Shown here in pieces: positions 33,775-41,181 of a stretch of 48,004 nt of DNA (position 1 is its first letter; every line of letters starts with the position of its first letter). Source of the stretch: a bacterium (GTDB lineage Bacteria > Zhuqueibacterota > QNDG01 > JAFGCO01); the NCBI GenBank assembly GCA_016930535.1, contig JAFGGN010000029.1:1-48004 (forward strand), read 5' to 3'. The translations under genes and the position numbers were made by a program. The notes under the pieces are model-generated. The model did no database searches. It worked only from the letters and a program-made list of their open reading frames with translations, and had not been told where the DNA came from.

Positions 33775-33831
33775 ATGACTGATTTGGAAAAGCACAAATC
33801 AGTTTGGATTTGCATAGGGAGCAAATCATGA
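33775..33831 (+). CDS. Possible 18-residue leader peptide coupled to ldhA
   Basis: A strong AGGGAGG site (33762-33768) precedes an ATG at 33775 (or 33769) that opens an 18-codon frame, MTDLEKHKSVWICIGSKS. Its TGA overlaps the ldhA ATG as ATGA. The frame carries the ldhA ribosome site AGGGAG inside it. It may be a translated leader that couples or gates ldhA translation, or the strong site may be fortuitous. Confidence 0.4.
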   Translation: MTDLEKHKSVWICIGSKS

Positions 33832-34877
33832 CAAAACCCAAAATCGCCGTTTTCGATACCAAGCCGTACGACCGGGAATATTTCGAGGCCATGAATGCGT
33901 CGTACCGGTTTGACATTAAATATTTCCCAAGCCATCTGACCACGGACAACGTCGCCCTGACAAAGGGGTACGATGCGGTCTGCGTGTTCGTGAACGACAA
34001 CATCACCGAAGACATTGCCCGCAACCTGGTCGTGAACGATGTGAAGCTCATCGCGCTGCGGAGCGCCGGGTACAACAACGTGGATCTCAGGGCCGTGTAT
34101 AAAAAGATACACGTGGTGCGGGTGCCCGCGTATTCGCCCCATGCGGTGGCGGAACATACGGTGGCCCTGATGCTGACCCTGAACCGGAAAATCCACAAGG
34201 CCTGGTACCGGACGCGGGACAACAATTTCAACATCGCCGGGCTCCTGGGATTCGACATGCACGGTAAAACCGCAGGCGTGATCGGGACAGGGAAAATCGG
34301 CCGGTGCACCATCGACATCCTGTCCGGATTCGGTATGCGTATCCTGGCTTCCGATCCGTTTCCGGATCAGGTCTGGGCCGGGGAAAAGGGTGTGGAATAT
34401 ACCGATCTGAATACACTGTATGGGGAATCGGATATCATTACGCTGCACTGTCCATTGACGCCCGAAAACGTGCACATGATCAACACAAAAACGATTTCAC
34501 AGATGAAGGACGGCGTCATGATCATCAACACGGGCCGGGGCAGGCTGATCCACACGAAAGACCTCATCCAGGGGCTGAAAACCCGGAAAATCGGGGCCGC
34601 GGGCCTGGATGTGTACGAGGAGGAGACCGAGTACTTTTTCGAGGATTTTTCACAGGAAGTGATCGATGACGACGTGCTGGCCAGGCTCATGACCTTTCCG
34701 AACGTGCTGGTCACGTCCCATCAGGCATTCTTCACGCATGAGGCACTGTCCAATATTGCGCAGACCACGTTCGAGAATATCCGGCTGTTTTTCGAAAAGG
34801 ACGAGCTGCCCAACGAAGTGTGCTACAAGTGCAGGGAGCCGGAATGCCTGAGAGAGAAGACAGGGCGGTGTTTTTGA
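33828..34877 (+). CDS. ldhA: D-lactate dehydrogenase (2-hydroxyacid dehydrogenase) with Cys-rich tail
   Basis: The enzyme reduces pyruvate to D-lactate with NADH. The ATG at 33828 gives 349 residues. Visible are the substrate-binding Arg region LRSAGYNNVDL, AVAEHTVALMLTLNRKIHKA, the NAD-binding GVIGTGKIGRCT, MINTGRGRLIHTKDL, GLDVYEEE and the catalytic His in TSHQAFFTHEAL, all close to the LdhA subgroup. It is about 20 residues longer than E. coli LdhA (329) because of a tail with four cysteines, CYKCREPECLREKTGRCF. That tail may bind metal or respond to redox, but this is not established. The gene sits behind the short leader frame. Confidence 0.9.
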   Translation: MTKPKIAVFDTKPYDREYFEAMNASYRFDIKYFPSHLTTDNVALTKGYDAVCVFVNDNITEDIARNLVVNDVKLIALRSAGYNNVDLRAVYKKIHVVRVPAYSPHAVAEHTVALMLTLNRKIHKAWYRTRDNNFNIAGLLGFDMHGKTAGVIGTGKIGRCTIDILSGFGMRILASDPFPDQVWAGEKGVEYTDLNTLYGESDIITLHCPLTPENVHMINTKTISQMKDGVMIINTGRGRLIHTKDLIQGLKTRKIGAAGLDVYEEETEYFFEDFSQEVIDDDVLARLMTFPNVLVTSHQAFFTHEALSNIAQTTFENIRLFFEKDELPNEVCYKCREPECLREKTGRCF

Positions 34878-34944
34878 GTGTGAGAGGACTGAATCTTAAA
34901 TCGAATCCTGTTGGAAAATACCATTGTCAATCGTCAGTTTCACA

Positions 34945-34967
34945 GGGACGGCCAGGATGGCCGTCCT
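34945..34967. repeat. GC-rich inverted repeat after ldhA
   Basis: GGACGGCC (34946-34953) pairs with GGCCGTCC (34959-34966) across a five-base AGGAT loop, with a possible flanking G-U pair. No T-run follows, so it is probably a short palindromic element or Rho-dependent 3' end rather than a strong terminator. Confidence 0.6.
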
Positions 34968-35030
34968 GCATAGAAACGAGCCGGTTTAAAAATAAAATTG
35001 ACGATTATTACATATGACAGGAGGTGCAGC

Positions 35031-35849
35031 ATGACAGAGGGATTAAAGCGCATCATGACAATCCTGACAATAATCCTGATCATTTCCCTCGCCGTTGTTT
35101 CATACTGCGGAGCGTTTCAGGGCAGTACCTATGAGCGGGATGCCCGTTCCATGGCCGTGCAGGGCATGGGGCAGGATATGGTCGATCTTTTTCTGGTTGT
35201 GCCTTTGCTCCTGGTTACATGGCTCCTGGTACTGAAAGGGAGTAGATCCGCCCTGTCCCTGTTCAGCGGCCTGCTGATGTACATCCTGTATTCATATTTT
35301 ATTTACACGTTCGGCGTGCACTTCAATGACCTGTTTCTCCTGTACTGTCTTATTCTGGGGACCTCGCTGTACGCATTTATCATCACGGTCGTTGAAATGA
35401 ACCGGACCGGGATGCAGGACAGGATTCCGGGCAGTACAACGCTCAGAACCGTGGCCGTGTTCTTCCTGGTCATTGCCGCCATGTTCGCATTATTGTGGCT
35501 GAAAGACATCGTGCCGGCTGTCCTGAATCATTCGGTCCCGGTCAGTGTCAGCGATTATCAATTGCCGGTCAATGCGGTTCACGTGCTCGATTTGTCCATC
35601 TTTCTGCCCGGCCTGGCCATAACGGCCGTCCTGCTGTTGAAAAATTACAGACTCGGATTCATCCTGGCCCCTGTTTTTCTCGTTTTTCTGGTTCTGATGG
35701 CCGTTGCGCTGATCGGCATGGTCGTGATGATGAAAAACGAGGGACTGAACGAGGATATTTCGCCTGCAGTGATATTCAGCATCATTTCCGTGATCGGTAT
35801 TGTTCTGCTGGTCAAGTATTTAAATTCCATGCGGAAACGGACCGGTTAA
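35031..35849 (+). CDS. Polytopic membrane protein, unknown function
   Basis: The ATG at 35031 follows a strong AGGAGGT site and gives 272 residues. About seven hydrophobic segments are visible, including LTIILIISLAVVSY, FLVVPLLLVTWLLVL, LLMYILYSYFIYTFGVHF, FLLYCLILGTSLYAFII, VAVFFLVIAAMFALLWL, PVFLVFLVLMAVALIGMVVM and VIFSIISVIGIVLLV. No catalytic motif is evident. It is probably an inner-membrane protein of the uncharacterised kind found widely in environmental genomes. It stands between ldhA and the HAD phosphatase. Confidence 0.7.
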   Translation: MTEGLKRIMTILTIILIISLAVVSYCGAFQGSTYERDARSMAVQGMGQDMVDLFLVVPLLLVTWLLVLKGSRSALSLFSGLLMYILYSYFIYTFGVHFNDLFLLYCLILGTSLYAFIITVVEMNRTGMQDRIPGSTTLRTVAVFFLVIAAMFALLWLKDIVPAVLNHSVPVSVSDYQLPVNAVHVLDLSIFLPGLAITAVLLLKNYRLGFILAPVFLVFLVLMAVALIGMVVMMKNEGLNEDISPAVIFSIISVIGIVLLVKYLNSMRKRTG

Positions 35850-35971
35850 CCGGAAAACCCATGGTCACGGGCAGCACCGGCCCCATTGCCTTTATGCTGT
35901 TTTTGTCGTATATTTTTTAAAGCGAATCTTTGATTACAGAAGCGGACCTGATACCTGACCGGAGTTGCGTA

Positions 35972-36625
35972 TTGAAATTCAAGGCCGTCATCTTCGACCT
36001 GGACGGAACACTGCTGGACACGCTGGACGATCTGGCGGATTCCATGAATGCCGTACTGCGGGACAAGGGACTGCCCGAGCACCCGGTGGATGCATACCGG
36101 TATTTTGTCGGGAACGGGGCAGCCAAACTCGTTTTTCGGGCACTTCCCGAGGAACAACGGAACGACGCCTTCATCCGTGAATGCCTGGCTCTTTTTCGCG
36201 ATGCATACGGCCGCGGGTGGAAAATGAAAACGAGGCTTTACGAGGGTGTTCCGGAACTGCTGGACGCGCTGACCCGACAACGTATCCCGATGTGTGTTCT
36301 GACCAACAAGCCCCAGGATTTTGCAGAACTCTGTATCCGGGAATTCATGCCGCAATGGCACTTTGCCGTCATCCTGGGCCAGAGGGAAGGCGTACCGCTG
36401 AAACCCGATCCGGCCGGTCCTGCAGAAATAGGCGGGCGCTTGAGTATTCCCGCAGAAAATATCCTCTATCTGGGAGACAGCAATGTGGACATGCAGACCG
36501 CGGTGAATGCAGGCATGTTCCCGGTGGGCGCCCTGTGGGGATTCCGTTCCGAAACGGAACTAAGAAACAATGGCGCGTCGGAAGTGATCAGCACACCAGA
36601 GGATCTGATGCAATGGTTCGATTAG
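35972..36625 (+). CDS. HAD-family phosphatase, phosphoglycolate phosphatase-like
   Basis: The TTG at 35972 (giving 217 residues) has GGAG seven bases upstream and places the catalytic strand directly at the N-terminus as usual. Motif I is FDLDGTLLDT (nucleophile and acid Asp), motif II is VLTNKP, the lysine region is LKPDP and motif IV is YLGDSNVDMQTAVNAG. The helical cap between motifs I and II is of the Gph/PGP type. Such enzymes hydrolyse 2-phosphoglycolate or other small phosphates; the substrate cannot be told from sequence. Frames extending upstream lack a better start. Confidence 0.85.
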   Translation: MKFKAVIFDLDGTLLDTLDDLADSMNAVLRDKGLPEHPVDAYRYFVGNGAAKLVFRALPEEQRNDAFIRECLALFRDAYGRGWKMKTRLYEGVPELLDALTRQRIPMCVLTNKPQDFAELCIREFMPQWHFAVILGQREGVPLKPDPAGPAEIGGRLSIPAENILYLGDSNVDMQTAVNAGMFPVGALWGFRSETELRNNGASEVISTPEDLMQWFD

Positions 36626-36655
36626 TCACACGGGAATGACCGTTCGTTTTTCAAA

Positions 36656-36684
36656 TTGCTTTTCATTCAAATATTTTTTATAAT
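36656..36684 (+). promoter_or_regulatory. Candidate promoter of the 837-residue secreted protein
   Basis: TTGCTT at 36656-36661, a 17-base spacer and TATAAT at 36679-36684 fit a housekeeping promoter, leaving about 150 bases of leader before the start at 36843. Confidence 0.6.
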
Positions 36685-36842
36685 GCCTTCAAGTCAATGA
36701 CCATTTGAATACCGGCAGTCGTCTTATTCCATTCATTTTCAGTGCAGCCTATTTATAATTAACGGATATGCTCTCGACAAGCGGCCGGATGACCATGCTT
36801 CCGGCATTTAAAGAGGCAGTATTTCAAAGAAGGAGAACAGTC

Positions 36843-39356
36843 ATGAACGGACGAATGATACCGGTCCGGCGGAGCAGTCTGATTATTGTTATTTCCCTGA
36901 TTCAAACCATGTTGTTCGCTCAGTCCCAGCTGCATGTCGACCGGGGATCGCTCATTTTTGCATCAGGATCGGGCGGCCAGACAGGAACTCAGACCTTTTT
37001 TATAGACAATACAGGAAGCGGAACATTGAACTGGTCGATCAACACAGAGCAGTCCTGGCTCATCGTTATGCCAAAATCCGGGTCCGGATCCTGCACGGTG
37101 ACCGTTTCCGTGGACCCGGGCGTGCTGGCAGCGCAATCCTATTACTCGGACATCGTCGTGACGAATACGGATAATCCATCGGACCAGGCGCATATCAGCG
37201 GATTTCTCAATGTGCTTGCGTCTCCCGAGGCGCCATTCGGCTCCTTTGACACACCCCTCGACGGTTCAACCGTATCCGGTTCCGTACCGTTCACAGGCTG
37301 GGTCCTGGACGATATCGGTATCAAATCCGTGATCATCTACAGGATTTCAAACGGTAATCAGATTGCTGTTGGACAGGCGGTTCTGGTCAGGGGCGCCAGA
37401 CCCGACATAGAGAGCAATTATCCGGGCTATCCGATGAATGACAAGTCAGGCTGGTCATATTCGGTTCCGACCCATCAGCTTCCGAATGGAGGCAATGGGA
37501 TGTATACTTTTACAGTCGTCGTACGCGATCTGGACGGCCATTCTACGGATCTGGGCACAAAGAACATTATCTGTGACAATGCAAATGCCGTGAAACCATT
37601 CGGTGCCATCGATACGCCCGCACCCGGCGGCACGGCCCATGGCGCGGCCTACCGTATTTCCGGATGGGCGCTGACGCCGCAGCCGGGCAGAATTCCCGAG
37701 GACGGATCCACGATAGACGTATTTGTCGACGGAGTCAATGTGGGCAAGGTGACGTACAATGTCTACAGGCAGGACATCGCCTCCCTGTATCCGGGTTATG
37801 CAAATTCAAACGGTGCGGGCGGCTGGTTCGATTTGAACACGACGTTGTATGACAACGGCCTGCATTCCATTCAGTGGGTCGCCAGGGATGACGGCGGCCA
37901 TGCGGACGGCATCGGAAGCCGGTACTTTACCATATGCAATCAGGATATGCCCCGGCCGGTCGCACAACGGTCCCGGGTGAACTTCGGTGCGGATCTTGAG
38001 GGAAACAAAACGCCGGGTCAGTGGATCAGAATCAGTAATACCGGCGGGGGATCCATGAGCCTGAATGCCAGGGAGGAAGACTGGCTGTGGTGGACAGTAG
38101 AATCGGTTCAATCAGAGAATGCCGGTTTTTTCAAGATATCGGTCAATCCCGAAGGCCTGGAAGACGGTTTTCATTCAGCTTCTTTTCCCGTTTATTTTCT
38201 GGATATTACACAGGTTCCGCTGGATGTCACTCTTTGGAAGGCGGATATGTCCGCCGGTCATTATGGGCCCTTCGGTAGCTTTGACACGCCGCAGGAGGGC
38301 AGCACCGTGTCCGGTTCGATTCCGGTGACGGGTTGGGTGCTGGACGATCTCGCTGTCGAGTCCGTCGGGATATATGTACAACCCGAGGGAGGATCACGGG
38401 TATATATCGGTGATGCGGTTTTTGTCGAGGGCGCGCGTCCGGATATCGCTTCCATGAAATACAGCGCCCCCATGGCCGAAAAAGCCGGATGGGGATACAT
38501 ACTGCTGACCAATATATTGCCGGGCGGGGGCCAGGGCACTTACACGCTGGAGGCGATGGCCACGAACATTTCAGGCAAACAGGTGACGCTGGGCACCAAA
38601 ACCATCGTCTGTGACAATGAAAATGCCGTTAAACCCTTCGGATATATCAGTTCACCAAGGTGGGGCGAAACAGTCACCGGGAATTCTTTAAAAATCGCCG
38701 GTTGGGCATGGACGTTGAGCGGTCATCAGATACCGGAAGACGGCTCAACCATCAATTTACGGCTTAACGGGGTACCCCTTGTTGTCGAATCGGATGATGT
38801 GCGTGCTTCGGACTGGGCAGCATTCGAACTGGAAACCAGTTTACAGTCCGACTGGTCCAGGTATTACGATCCTGTTTACTGGGAAACACAGATGAATGCG
38901 CTCGATTTCCCGGACGGCATTCACTCCCTCACGTATTCAGTCGGGCATACCTCGGGCAGTGAGGGTGCGGAATTCATGGCTGCGGAGGAGGCCGCTGAAA
39001 TGCCCCTGATCTTCGTTGTGGACAATACATCACCGTCCACGGATTATCCGGTTTCCCCGGATCCGGCCCGACCCGGCTATTTCACCCTGTATCCCGCATA
39101 TCCGAATCCATTCAATCCCGAAACCCTTATCGCCTTCGATCTGCATTGTCCCGGGGCCGTTGATCTGATGGTGTACGATGTGCTCGGGCGGCGTGTGAAG
39201 ACGTTGTCGAACGGTCAGATGAAACAGGCGGGTAAACATACGGTACGATGGAACGGTACAGACGATTCAGGAAACATGGCCGCGAGCGGCGTGTACTTGG
39301 TCAGGATGACGCTGGATCGTGGGATACAGACACGGAAAATGATCCTGATCCGCTGA
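36843..39356 (+). CDS. Secreted protein with duplicated BACON/Ig block and type IX-like tail
   Basis: The ATG at 36843 follows AAGGAG and starts a signal peptide (SLIIVISLIQTMLFAQ), giving 837 residues. A BACON-like domain (LIFASGSGGQTGTQTFFIDN) is followed by two Ig-like modules (FGSFDTPLDGSTVSGS and FGAIDTPAPGGTAHGA). The whole block then recurs with a second BACON-like domain (VNFGADLEGNKTPGQWIRIS), FGSFDTPQEGSTVSGS and FGYISSPRWGETVTGN. The last roughly 85 residues carry YPNPFNPETLIAFDL and GRRVKTLSNGQ and end TRKMILIR, a FlgD-like/type IX sorting domain. It is probably exported to the surface; ligand or glycan binding is inference. Confidence 0.87.
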   Translation: MNGRMIPVRRSSLIIVISLIQTMLFAQSQLHVDRGSLIFASGSGGQTGTQTFFIDNTGSGTLNWSINTEQSWLIVMPKSGSGSCTVTVSVDPGVLAAQSYYSDIVVTNTDNPSDQAHISGFLNVLASPEAPFGSFDTPLDGSTVSGSVPFTGWVLDDIGIKSVIIYRISNGNQIAVGQAVLVRGARPDIESNYPGYPMNDKSGWSYSVPTHQLPNGGNGMYTFTVVVRDLDGHSTDLGTKNIICDNANAVKPFGAIDTPAPGGTAHGAAYRISGWALTPQPGRIPEDGSTIDVFVDGVNVGKVTYNVYRQDIASLYPGYANSNGAGGWFDLNTTLYDNGLHSIQWVARDDGGHADGIGSRYFTICNQDMPRPVAQRSRVNFGADLEGNKTPGQWIRISNTGGGSMSLNAREEDWLWWTVESVQSENAGFFKISVNPEGLEDGFHSASFPVYFLDITQVPLDVTLWKADMSAGHYGPFGSFDTPQEGSTVSGSIPVTGWVLDDLAVESVGIYVQPEGGSRVYIGDAVFVEGARPDIASMKYSAPMAEKAGWGYILLTNILPGGGQGTYTLEAMATNISGKQVTLGTKTIVCDNENAVKPFGYISSPRWGETVTGNSLKIAGWAWTLSGHQIPEDGSTINLRLNGVPLVVESDDVRASDWAAFELETSLQSDWSRYYDPVYWETQMNALDFPDGIHSLTYSVGHTSGSEGAEFMAAEEAAEMPLIFVVDNTSPSTDYPVSPDPARPGYFTLYPAYPNPFNPETLIAFDLHCPGAVDLMVYDVLGRRVKTLSNGQMKQAGKHTVRWNGTDDSGNMAASGVYLVRMTLDRGIQTRKMILIR

Positions 39357-39540
39357 CTGCTGGTGAATTGGTATTCATACAAAGCTTGATAAAGCGGGTA
39401 TTGCCGGTTGGATTGTTAAAATGCGACCAATTTAAAAGTCGATTAAAAAATTATCAGGAAAACCGCATCGAATGAATCAACAGAAATCGTTTTAACAGGG
39501 AATAGTCATTTAGCGGATATCCAAATAGAAGGAGGATACA

Positions 39541-40227
39541 ATGGGCAACGTTCATCTGGAAAAAGCAAAAAAACTATTCAGAAATGTGAGCATGTCCATC
39601 ATTATGCTGGCGCTGTTGAGTGTCGTTTCCATACTCCAGGCGGATGAGGATTTGACGGGGGGTATGATATTTATTCTTGTACTCTGTATTCTGATCGGTA
39701 TGTGGCTCTGGAAACGGCCCTCCTTCCAGAGCGGGATGACTGCCGGATTCTTTTTCATCCTGCTTGCTTTCGTTGATTTTTCATACGCAGAGGACAATTT
39801 TTTAATGGGTATATACGGCGTGTTTAACCTTGTAATCGCCGCTTATTGTCTTTATTTCTGTTTAAATTACAGGAAATTGGTGGAAGCCGCATCCGAACTT
39901 CCGGACGAGCCGGAAACCGCGCCTGATAACGAAACACCCGTACACGGAGCGAATGTAACGATCAACTGGAAGGGCCTGTGGGTGGCGTATGACAGCGGCG
40001 TCCAGATTTCACTGGATGGTGCGCTTCTGAAAAGCGGCCCCTATACGAAGGATTTCAGTTTTCAGGCCAAAATCGATCCGGGCGACCATAAGGTTGGTGT
40101 CGAGTACACTCGTTATTCTCGCGAGTTTCCGGTTCATATTGAAACCGGCAGGCAATATACAATCAGCCTCGGTCAGAGCCGGTGGACGCAGAAATACAGG
40201 TTTGACATTCAGGAGTCTGCAGGATAA
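39541..40227 (+). CDS. Membrane protein with C-terminal beta domain, unknown function
   Basis: The 228-residue product, after a strong GAAGGAGG site, has four membrane segments (about residues 17-31, 41-56, 65-80 and 88-109). A linker rich in Pro and Glu follows, then a domain of about 95 residues with alternating strands (VTINWKGLWVAYDSGVQISL; DPGDHKVGVEYTRYSREFPV; RQYTISLGQ), similar in style to PEGA-like sandwiches. I do not recognise the family. It is followed by two small genes in the same direction. The 184 bases before it hold no gene. Confidence 0.68.
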   Translation: MGNVHLEKAKKLFRNVSMSIIMLALLSVVSILQADEDLTGGMIFILVLCILIGMWLWKRPSFQSGMTAGFFFILLAFVDFSYAEDNFLMGIYGVFNLVIAAYCLYFCLNYRKLVEAASELPDEPETAPDNETPVHGANVTINWKGLWVAYDSGVQISLDGALLKSGPYTKDFSFQAKIDPGDHKVGVEYTRYSREFPVHIETGRQYTISLGQSRWTQKYRFDIQESAG

Positions 40228-40295
40228 TCCGGCCGTGCCGGGTGACGAATCCCGTGATGCCCGGCAGATCCGGCAGAAAAAAAGGAGTGCAAATC

Positions 40296-40676
40296 ATGGA
40301 TAACCGCCTGAAAATCAGGACTGAAAACGGCGTGAAAATCATGTTCGTCGATTTGTCGAATCTGGCGCCGGACGAAATCGTGAACATATTCCCTGCACTG
40401 AATGAAAAGGCCATCGAAAACAGGATCCGGCTTTATATTTTCGACATCACCAACACACATACGACACAGGAAATCAAGCATGCCTCGAGGGCATCCATCG
40501 ACACCATCGAATCGAAGCTCGGCAAAATCGCTTCGGCCCTCATCGGCCTGACCGGAATCCAGAAAATCATCGCCAATGCCATCAGCAAGGACCAGTATTT
40601 TGCAAAAGATGAGGCCGATGCCGTAAAATGGGTACTCGAACAGGCCGTTAAAATGAATATCGGACCGGAAAGCTGA
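40296..40676 (+). CDS. STAS/SpoIIAA-like protein
   Basis: The ATG at 40296 follows AAAAGGAG and gives 126 residues. The pattern MFVDLSNLAPDEIVNIFPAL, then RLYIFDITNTHTTQEI, and SALIGLTGIQKIIANAISK, ending with an amphipathic helix, resembles the SpoIIAA-like/STAS-SEC14 fold: a strand, helix and strand carrying D-x-T, followed by a G-x-x-G-I-Q turn. Members are small soluble proteins of unknown or regulatory role. The assignment is tentative. It lies between two membrane-protein genes. Confidence 0.6.
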   Translation: MDNRLKIRTENGVKIMFVDLSNLAPDEIVNIFPALNEKAIENRIRLYIFDITNTHTTQEIKHASRASIDTIESKLGKIASALIGLTGIQKIIANAISKDQYFAKDEADAVKWVLEQAVKMNIGPES

Positions 40677-40745
40677 AAAAGCCACCCGTCATTATCCGAT
40701 GACGACCGGTCCGGTCAATCCTGCACTTGACATGGAGGAGGTCCC

Positions 40746-41117
40746 GTGAATCGGAAAAAAACGATCCTCCCGGCCTGGGCGCTTTCATTGATCGCATTGC
40801 TTGCCGCACTGGTGCTGTTGATGCTCACGGCCAATGTGCTGGGCTCCGTCATGAAAGACCGGGATCTGGCCGAAGAAATCGCCTATATCGTGCATGATGT
40901 TTTTCTCGGCGTCATCTGTTACCTGATCTGCAGAAAATACCCGAAAAGTGTCTGGTATGTGCCCGTGATCTGCAATATGGCGGGCATTGTTTCAGCAGTC
41001 GTCGAACCCAATTTCTGGATCACGCCGCTGTGGATATTTATAGGTACCGGATGGATCCTGTCTGTTACGGGGGCCCTGTGCGGGGCAAAGGCCGGCAGGC
41101 GCTTGCCGGAATCCTGA
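40746..41117 (+). CDS. Small membrane protein, unknown function
   Basis: A GTG start at 40746 is preceded by a strong GGAGGAGG site. The 123-residue product has about four hydrophobic segments (ALSLIALLAALVLLMLTANVL, AYIVHDVFLGVICYLIC, VWYVPVICNMAGIVSAVV, LWIFIGTGWILSVTGALC), with charged residues in the loops. I recognise no family. It lies between the STAS-like gene and the rhamnosidase and may belong with the former. Confidence 0.65.
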   Translation: MNRKKTILPAWALSLIALLAALVLLMLTANVLGSVMKDRDLAEEIAYIVHDVFLGVICYLICRKYPKSVWYVPVICNMAGIVSAVVEPNFWITPLWIFIGTGWILSVTGALCGAKAGRRLPES

Positions 41118-41181
41118 TGCTCCATCAGGTTCATGTGAAGCGGTCCGCATCACACATACGATAAACGGAAAGGATATTGAG

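Noticed and set aside
40687..40704. Hairpin CGTCAT/ATGACG after the STAS-like gene as a terminator
   Set aside because: The stem is only 6 bp and no T-run follows, so it gives no support for termination.
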